DNA from: Ailurus styani
Taxonomy: Eukaryota; Chordata; Mammalia; Carnivora; Ailuridae
Assembly: GCA_002007465.1 (NCBI GenBank)
Contig: LNAC01000163.1
Location: 218,812 to 282,811 of the forward strand
Direction: 5' to 3'
Length of the DNA: 64,000 bases
Part shown: one piece after another, positions 57,725-64,000 of the stretch
Layout: each line of letters starts with the position of its first letter
Numbering within the stretch: position 1 is the first letter of the stretch
Notes under the pieces: model-generated
What the model was told of the DNA's origin: nothing
Databases searched by the model: none
The model's input: only the letters and a program-made list of their open reading frames with translations
Made by a program: the position numbers and the translations under genes

Positions 57725-58045
57725 TCATCAAAACCTTGCAAGTCGACTGTAGTTTGGCTGATCTGATCAAGGCAGAGAAACTTCTTCAGATTGCTTCAGA
57801 GCTCAGCTTGGTTTCAGCTGCAGTTTGGATTCAGGCCTGTTTAAAGTGTCTCGACATTCTTTTTGGGCTTGAGTATAAACATCTGATATCTTTTAAGACC
57901 TTGATCTTGAGCTGCCATTCTGTCACTTCCATCCACCCATATTCCCCTGACTAAAAGTAAATCACATGGCCGAGCCCCGCTTCAGTAGGGATGAAGAATT
58001 CTCCCACACTGGTGAGAGGTACTATAAAGATATAAAAGCTGTGAA
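57725..58045 (+). mobile_element. Ancient unassigned interspersed repeat
   Basis: The end 'aagtaaatcacatggccgag' plus 'ccccgcttcagtagggatga' matches a mammal-wide repeat that I recognise but cannot name. A 77-codon frame at 57721-57954 falls inside it and is probably not a gene. Confidence 0.4.
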
Positions 58046-58084
58046 TGAATAATGCTAATATAGAAAGGATAAGAAGAATTTTAT

Positions 58085-58299
58085 TTTTTTTTTATTTTTT
58101 TATTTTTTTAGATTTTTTATTTATTTATTTCACAGAGGGAGAGAGATCACAAGGAGGCAGAGAGGCAGGCAGAGAGAGAGAGGGGGAAGCAGGCTCCCCG
58201 CTGAGCAGGGAGCCCGATGCGGGCCTCGATCCCAGGACCCTGAGATCATGACCTGAGCCGAAAGCAGAGGCATTAACCCACTGAGCCACCCAGGCGCCC
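58085..58299 (-). mobile_element. CAN-SINE, young, perfect 18-bp target duplication
   Basis: Flanks ggataagaagaattttat (58067-58084 and 58300-58317) are identical. CpGs kept ('gatgcgggcctcgatcccag'). T-rich start is unusually long. Confidence 0.98.
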
Positions 58300-58317
58300 G
58301 GATAAGAAGAATTTTAT

Positions 58318-58481
58318 GATTCAGTTCACCTCAGAGGTGAAATTGAGGGAGCAGAAACTACAACCTCTGGAGCAGCTAGAACCCTGGATTAGGCAGCCTG
58401 CAGTTTTGGCAGCCATTGCCATTACCTCCTTAGAATTTGTAAACTATGTGGCAAACCCAAGGAGACTATGTTGCTTAGACA
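58318..58481. other. Short unique stretch
   Basis: Lies between two SINEs; nothing recognised. Confidence 0.4.
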
Positions 58482-58493
58482 ACATGTTCTATT

Positions 58494-58657
58494 TTTTTTT
58501 TTTTTAATTAGAGAGAGGAGAAAGTATGAGCAGTAGGAGGGGCAGAGGCAGTCAGAGAAGCAGGCTCCCCACTGAGCAGGGAGCCCCATGCAGGACCCTG
58601 GAATCATGACCTGAACCGAAGGCAGATGCTTAACCGACTGAGACATCCAGGTGCCTC
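58494..58657 (-). mobile_element. CAN-SINE, older type, shortened
   Basis: T run, GA block, 'aggaccctggaatcatgacc', 'gcttaaccgactgagacatc'. Flanks acatgttctatt / acatgttcttatt. Confidence 0.93.
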
Positions 58658-58716
58658 TAGACATGTTCTTATTGCTGAAACTATCAGTCAAAACCACTCA
58701 GACCTTCATCTGTCAA

Positions 58717-58810
58717 TCATATATTCCATCATATATTTTTCCATCATATATTCCATCACATGGAATATATTCCATATATTTTCCTTCATATATTCCATCA
58801 TATATTTTCA
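58717..58810. repeat. AT-rich minisatellite (TTCCATCATATA-like units) with a palindrome
   Basis: Seven or so imperfect units of ttccatcatata/ttttccatcatata. Near 58753-58775 a palindromic variant 'attccatcacatggaat' interrupts the array. Confidence 0.9.
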
Positions 58811-59275
58811 CATTTCCTTTTGTATTTTCTTCTTGTTGCATTCCTCTTCTTAGGGTTACACTTTCCTTTAGATGATAGTTCAGTGTTAATCCTTTTTTCT
58901 TGTTTTTGTGAAATGGCAGCTTCAGATGCAAGCAGAATGATGAATTTCCTGGAGTAGTGGTGGATTGAGAAAAATGATTTGGGTTATTATATTAGACACA
59001 TAAAAGTACTGCTCAGTTCCATGTTTGGTAGGAACCCTAGCATACCTAAATCAGGAAAAAGGGAGTGGTGAAAGGGGGTAAATAGGAGGAAGGTATTGCT
59101 ATATTTTCTTGTTTTCTTTATGGTCTTTCAACTGATTTTTTTCCTTTGGTGGTTAAATATGTCATTAATAGTCATCAATGATCATTCATATTTTAGCACA
59201 GTTGGTTCTATAACTATCTGAAAAATACCCAGAATTTGGATAATAAGCAATGAGCAGTAATTTGGGATTTTTTTT
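58811..59275. other. Unique sequence
   Basis: No gene or repeat recognised. Confidence 0.4.
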
Positions 59276-59291
59276 AAGACTAGTATTAATC

Positions 59292-59483
59292 TAGTGTGCC
59301 TGGGTGGCTCAGTCGGTTAAGCGTCTGCCTTTGGCTCAGGTCATGATCCCGAGTCCTGCGATTGAGTCCCACATTGGGCTCCGTGCTCAGAGGGGAACCT
59401 GCTTTTCCTTCTCCCTCTGCCACTCCCCCTGTTAGTGCTCTCTCTGTCAAATAAATAAATAAAATCTTTAAACAAACAAACAA
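59292..59483 (+). mobile_element. CAN-SINE, perfect 16-bp target duplication
   Basis: Flanks aagactagtattaatc (59276-59291 and 59484-59499) are identical. Older 'cggttaagcgtctgcc' box; tail (AAAC)n. Confidence 0.97.
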
Positions 59484-59499
59484 AAGACTAGTATTAATC

Positions 59500-60204
59500 C
59501 TAATACTAGTAATTAAGAGACAAGTAAGTATTTAATAGTAAGATATCATCAGGGAATGGAGCTCACTTGTCGATTTTAACTAGTAAATTGTTGGCTTCAT
59601 TGGTCCCATATAAATTCAGTTAATATTTTGTCTGCATATTTTAATAAGTGGGTATTTAGGATAGATAGTTTCATTTCTAATATTACATTAGAAAATATAT
59701 TTTTTGTACAGGGAACTGTCAATTCCTGGAAATCCTCTGGAATAGGGTCACTGATATTTCCAAATTTCAAAGTTTAACTATTGTTATATTACTTGTTATG
59801 TTACCTGTTTGCTTGATAAAACTCAGTTGTTTAAAAGCTTAATGACTCTAACTTTTAAAATCTCCTTTATATTCATTCACAGGACCCTATGCACCTGGCC
59901 ACCAATATTATTTTCACTTTTCATATGAGCAAAGCATATATTAGCACACAAGCATAGGTATAAAATATTGTTGGGGTATAAAAATAAAATATAGGTTTTT
60001 TGACATCTATGATATGTATGCCTTTCATAGTAAAACATACTTTTATCTGCTCATAGAATTAAGTCTTTTAGAATACCAGTATCTCAGCACTGTGCTCAAG
60101 CAGTAAATGTGTGGTTGATTTTGTACATATTCTGGAAATCACTTGGAATCATATCAAATGACCACTTATAAATGTGAAATTACTTATAAAAAGGTTCATT
60201 TTTA
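59500..60204. other. Unique AT-rich sequence
   Basis: No gene or repeat recognised. Confidence 0.4.
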
Positions 60205-60415
60205 AAATTTGCCACCTACTAGCTATGTAACCTTGAACATGTTACTTAATAGCTCAGTGTCTCTTTCCCCATCCATAAAATGGAGATCATTTTACCACCT
60301 TCATACAGTTGCTGTGTACCTTATATGAATCAACATGTATAGTATACTTAACATAGGGCCTTGCATTTACTAAGTATTACATAAATGTTAGCTATTACTA
60401 ATATCATCATTAATC
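60205..60415 (+). mobile_element. MIR, nearly complete
   Basis: 'gccacctactagctatgtaa', 'ccttgaacatgttacttaat', 'ccatccataaaatggagatc' and 'cataaatgttagctattact' follow MIR from just after the head to the 3' end. Confidence 0.88.
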
Positions 60416-60432
60416 TTTTATTTCTTGTTTTT

Positions 60433-60483
60433 TAAACACAGTGTCAATGTTTGAATGAGGACTGAAGGTTGACACTGTGTTTA
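60433..60483. repeat. Perfect 15-bp inverted repeat with a 21-base loop
   Basis: Arms taaacacagtgtcaa (60433-60447) and ttgacactgtgttta (60469-60483) are exact reverse complements, and a few more loop bases can pair after one mismatch. It could be a tiny palindromic transposon remnant, a miRNA-like hairpin, or chance. It lies 18 bases after the MIR. Confidence 0.9.
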
Positions 60484-61228
60484 CCTGGTCTTTTAAGGCC
60501 AAGAATAATGAAGTAATGTAGGAAGTGAATAAAACTGGTTTCAGCAGAGGAATAAGAAAAAAGTTATTAAGGATTAAATCCAGGCCTCAGCTTTCTGTCA
60601 GTAAATCAAAATTAGGGAACCTAAACTGTGTTTATTAATGTCTAAAAAGTAGACAAAGTCTAGATTGAAAATGTTATCATAAAAGAAATGGTGACCATTG
60701 CACAGTAAATACTAAAGATTTTCCTGTTTATATTTAATCTTTATAGTCTCCAAATTGTACCCGAAGAGAAGTAAATATTAATACAGTAATAGTAGGGAAA
60801 TGGAACAGGTACTCAAACACTGATCCTCATTCTCATTTTGATGTAGCTAGGGAAATAACATCTGATATAGGTTGCTCCTAAGTCTTTACAGTAGATAAAA
60901 GATTGGCACAATTATTTGAACTTTAAAGTGAATAAGGGGAATTACAGACTGCTTAGAGTTAGAACACAGTCATAATCACAATTTGGCTCTCTTTTCAGCT
61001 GCACAGTGGCCTTGAAGGCTTATTGTCTTGGGTGCATTGCAGTGATAACCTAATTTTTAATAAATTTCATGGCAATATCTGAATTGGGAGTAAACCTTTG
61101 TGGTTTTGGTAGTTTTGAGAAAAGACCTTAGAGCCACTTCTACAGCTGTTTAAGAAAAAATTTCCAGCTTGAGAAATGTAGAAGAACCTAAGTGAATGAA
61201 GAAGAGTTACAATAAAGAAAATAATTAA
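60484..61228. other. Unique AT-rich sequence
   Basis: No gene or repeat recognised. Confidence 0.4.
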
Positions 61229-61460
61229 GGGGCACCTGGGTAACTCAGTGAGTTAAGGGTCTGACTCCAGGTTTCAGCTCAGGCCATGATCTGAGGGTCC
61301 TGAGATGGAGCACTGTGTCAGAGCCCCTTGTTTGGGCTCTGTGCTAAGCAGGGATTCTGGTGGAGATTCCTTTTCTCCTTCCCTTCCCCCCATCCCCGCT
61401 CTCTCTCTCTTATGCATGCTATCTCTCTCTCTCTCTCAAATAAGTAAATCTTTAAAAAAA
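61229..61460 (+). mobile_element. CAN-SINE, old
   Basis: Head 'ggggcacctgggtaactcag', box 'gagttaagggtctgactcc', diverged middle with a small insertion, CT runs and short tail. Target duplication not clear. Confidence 0.93.
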
Positions 61461-62135
61461 TAGAAATAAAGTTGAGCCAAACTCTGGAGGGAATCTTAAA
61501 AAAAAATGTACATGAAGAATTCTTAATGTTGACTTTCCAGAAAAAAAGTCTTGGTTCTAGATATGGGTTGTTTAACAGTTCATTTATTTTTCAGTTTTTT
61601 TTCCTTTAAATATTCAAGAGGGATCTCTAGGGACATAAGTAAATGGTTTTCTCTGAGAGTTGCACATGTGCCACCTCTTGAGTTCAAGAACATATCTTGT
61701 GCTCCTAGCATTTGATCCATGGTCTTTCCAATTTTGATTATGTCTCTAGTAAACAGATCAATTACTTTAGTGATGTTATCCAGGATTTTAATTGTTTTCA
61801 CTATGGCATACAAAACTCTGTGTACTTTGCACATTCCCTTTATGAATAAAAGAGAACTAAAGTAAGGTAGAGAACAGCATTTTAATATTTTCTGATGGTG
61901 GCTAGATTGTTTAAGTTTATATGTAATCTTTTAATCTTTCTTTTCCAAAATTTGATAGTTTTTATTAAAGAGAAATTTGTCTACCTTGCCATAATCTGAA
62001 CTCTACATTGACATTGTAGCCAAAGGACTGTAAATCTTTAAGAAAAGTTTCAGAGATATTGAAAGCATAATATTGGTTGGAATGAACAAAAAGGAAAAAA
62101 CAAAACAAAACAAAACTCTTACAGTTTCACTTGAG
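61461..62135. other. Unique sequence with an open minus-strand frame
   Basis: Minus-strand frame 61580-61857 is open and protein-like in composition; see findings. No other feature. Confidence 0.35.
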
Positions 62136-62149
62136 AAACTAGTGCTTTT

Positions 62150-62332
62150 TTTTTAATTAAAGATTTATTTATTTATTTGACAGAGAGAGACAACCAGAGA
62201 GGTAACACAAGCAGGGGGAGCAGCAGACAGAGGGAGAAGCAGGGAGCCCAAAATGGGGCTTGATTCCAGGACTCTGGGATCATGACCTGAGCAGAAGGCC
62301 TATGCTTACTGACTGAACCACCCAGGTGCCCC
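62150..62332 (-). mobile_element. CAN-SINE, older type
   Basis: Flanks aaactagtgctttt / aaagtagtgctttc. GA block, 'gggcttgattccaggactct', end 'ccacccaggtgcccc'. Confidence 0.95.
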
Positions 62333-62346
62333 AAAGTAGTGCTTTC

Positions 62347-64000
62347 TTTAACACATGGCCAGGTGGAATTTTCCAACTATGGTAAAGGTGGCCTTACCAC
62401 TTTCACTTAAAAGTGAAAAACTTTTTTTGGTTCTTGTTCTCAATCTACAAATGGCTTTGCAAACCTTTTAGTAATTGTTTCCCTTAGCAGTTGGTAAGAT
62501 TGAATACAATGCTTCCACAGTTTTTTAGTTTCAGATTTTCATATCATTTCAATTGATCAATTTATTATTTATGAAGTTGATATGTCTCCAGACAAATGGA
62601 TTTTTTAGAGATATCAATGTATTGAATTAATTTCCTAGCCAATAGAAAATACACAAAACATCTATAGAAATCAGTGTGCACACAGATAATCATGTATTAA
62701 ATGTAATGGATATATGTTACATAATACATAAAATATATATTTTTTATAATTAATTATTCAACAGAGTAAATAATATGTTATTATATAGGTATTTTCTCCA
62801 CAAATCTTGACCAAACACACTTAGCTCCATTCAAAATCAGTTATAACTGTTCCTTCACGATGTTGTTGGTCTATAGAAAGATGTGTATTTCATGCATATG
62901 GCCTAGATTTCTCTTTATTCATTAATAATATACATAACAGATATAAACTCAATCATATGAATAGTGAAAATTCTATTCAAATAATTCTTTATTCATTATA
63001 TATTCTTCATCTATGTCTATTCATTACTGGAAAGGAAAGACTTAGCATTAGGCCTGTGACCTATTTCTTCTCGGGTTTGGGACATTCAGGAGAAAAAGAT
63101 GAGCTGTAAAATCTACCATAAACATGCTGATTACAGAAATTCTGGAAAACATATTAATAGGGGCTTACTAGAAGGAACGCCCTTTCCTGTGAAATACTCT
63201 TAGTATGCACATGTATACTTGTTACTGTCAAAAATTTGAAATCCTTCTGGTCTGGAGAAGATAAGTATTAGCATGCATGTTGTTATTGTGCACTCTATGG
63301 AGGACCGTACCTCTGAGCTAGAAAAACCCCATCATGGTGGGAAATATGTGGACCAAAGGATCAGTAAATGGAAATGGGGGAAGTTGTGGCAAACAAAGGA
63401 TGCTCATAAGTGAGTCGTGATCTCAGGTAAGAAAACAAACACACTATTTCCACAAGAGTGTTTCAGAGTGAGACAGTAAGACTGTTAGCTCTTTGTCAGA
63501 TCTAGCATTCACTAGTGGCATATTCTGGGAGAAACCTCTGAATCTCTTTTCTTTAAAAAGAGGAATTGGACTCTTGATTTATGAGCTCTGCTCCAAAACT
63601 CCACCTAGATAATTTGGTGAAAAGATGTGACATAGTACTCATGATAACTCAACTTATCAGTAACCACCTACTACCACTTGATTCACATTTATAGTCTATA
63701 TTTACCATTCTGGTTATTTTTCTGATGACTTCAGAAAAATACTACCGATGAATCATAGAGGGTGGAGAATGCTGAACAGCAGAGCTTCTGTCACACTGTG
63801 TGGCTATTAATCAAGGTGATGCATTGCTAAGACAGCTGCTTGGGTGTGACAAAGGAGATTGCCTCTGCCTTCCCAGCATGTCAGAAGTTTATTTGCCTCT
63901 TTGAATATATGGAATGTGAATGTCAATGGAATGCATTTAAAGAAGGTGTAAAATGGGACCTGAAGAGCCTCAAGGGAGGTCAGTTCAGATGTGATCTGAT
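62347..64000. other. Unique AT-rich sequence to the window end
   Basis: Very AT-rich at 62700-62780. No gene, RNA or certain repeat recognised. Confidence 0.45.

Overview
This is vertebrate, almost certainly carnivoran, non-coding nuclear DNA: AT-rich, without operons or recognisable protein-coding exons, and built mostly from interspersed repeats. The diagnostic signal is about 40 tRNA-Lys-derived CAN-SINEs. They have a head like 'gggcgcctgggtggctcag', a CT-rich middle and a tail of AATAAA-type repeats. Many carry the variant 'gtgggttaaagcctctgcc' plus 'gcctacttgtgatctc', which I associate with arctoid caniforms (mustelids and relatives, pinnipeds). A mustelid-type genome is my best inference; the species cannot be read from the sequence.

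Layout. 1-595 is the 3' end of a young L1 with an open ORF2 C-terminus. 2.3-10 kb holds MIR, a MaLR LTR, old L1 3'UTRs and several SINEs. 10-16 kb is mainly unique sequence with one LTR, an L2-like stretch and SINEs. 16.4-17.7 kb is a three-level nest: an old SINE broken by a younger SINE and by a 5'-inverted L1 that contains a 43-base assembly gap. 18.9-20 kb is an old L1 with a 93-base younger L1 stub inside it, followed by a Tigger-like fragment. 23.5-27.2 kb is a large 5'-inverted L1 hit by at least five SINEs. 27.2-43.6 kb is unique sequence with an LTR, L2, MIR, an old L1 5' part and scattered SINEs. 43.6-51.1 kb is a mosaic of old L1 pieces in opposing orientations. It is interrupted near 47.73-48.97 kb by a strikingly GC- and CpG-rich insert with long stop-free frames and a 23-G run. 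51.3-64 kb is mostly unique DNA with SINEs, MIRs, a small palindromic AT minisatellite and one perfect hairpin.

I annotate no functional CDS, rRNA, tRNA or CRISPR array. The only coding remnants are retrotransposon ORF2 pieces and possibly the GC-rich insert. The most interesting items are that unidentified insert, two twin-priming-type L1 inversions, a perfect 15-bp-stem hairpin at 60433-60483, two tail-only insertions with target-site duplications, and small unexplained local duplications. Repeat family names come from remembered consensus sequences, not from a database search; subfamily names are therefore tentative and boundaries of old elements are approximate.
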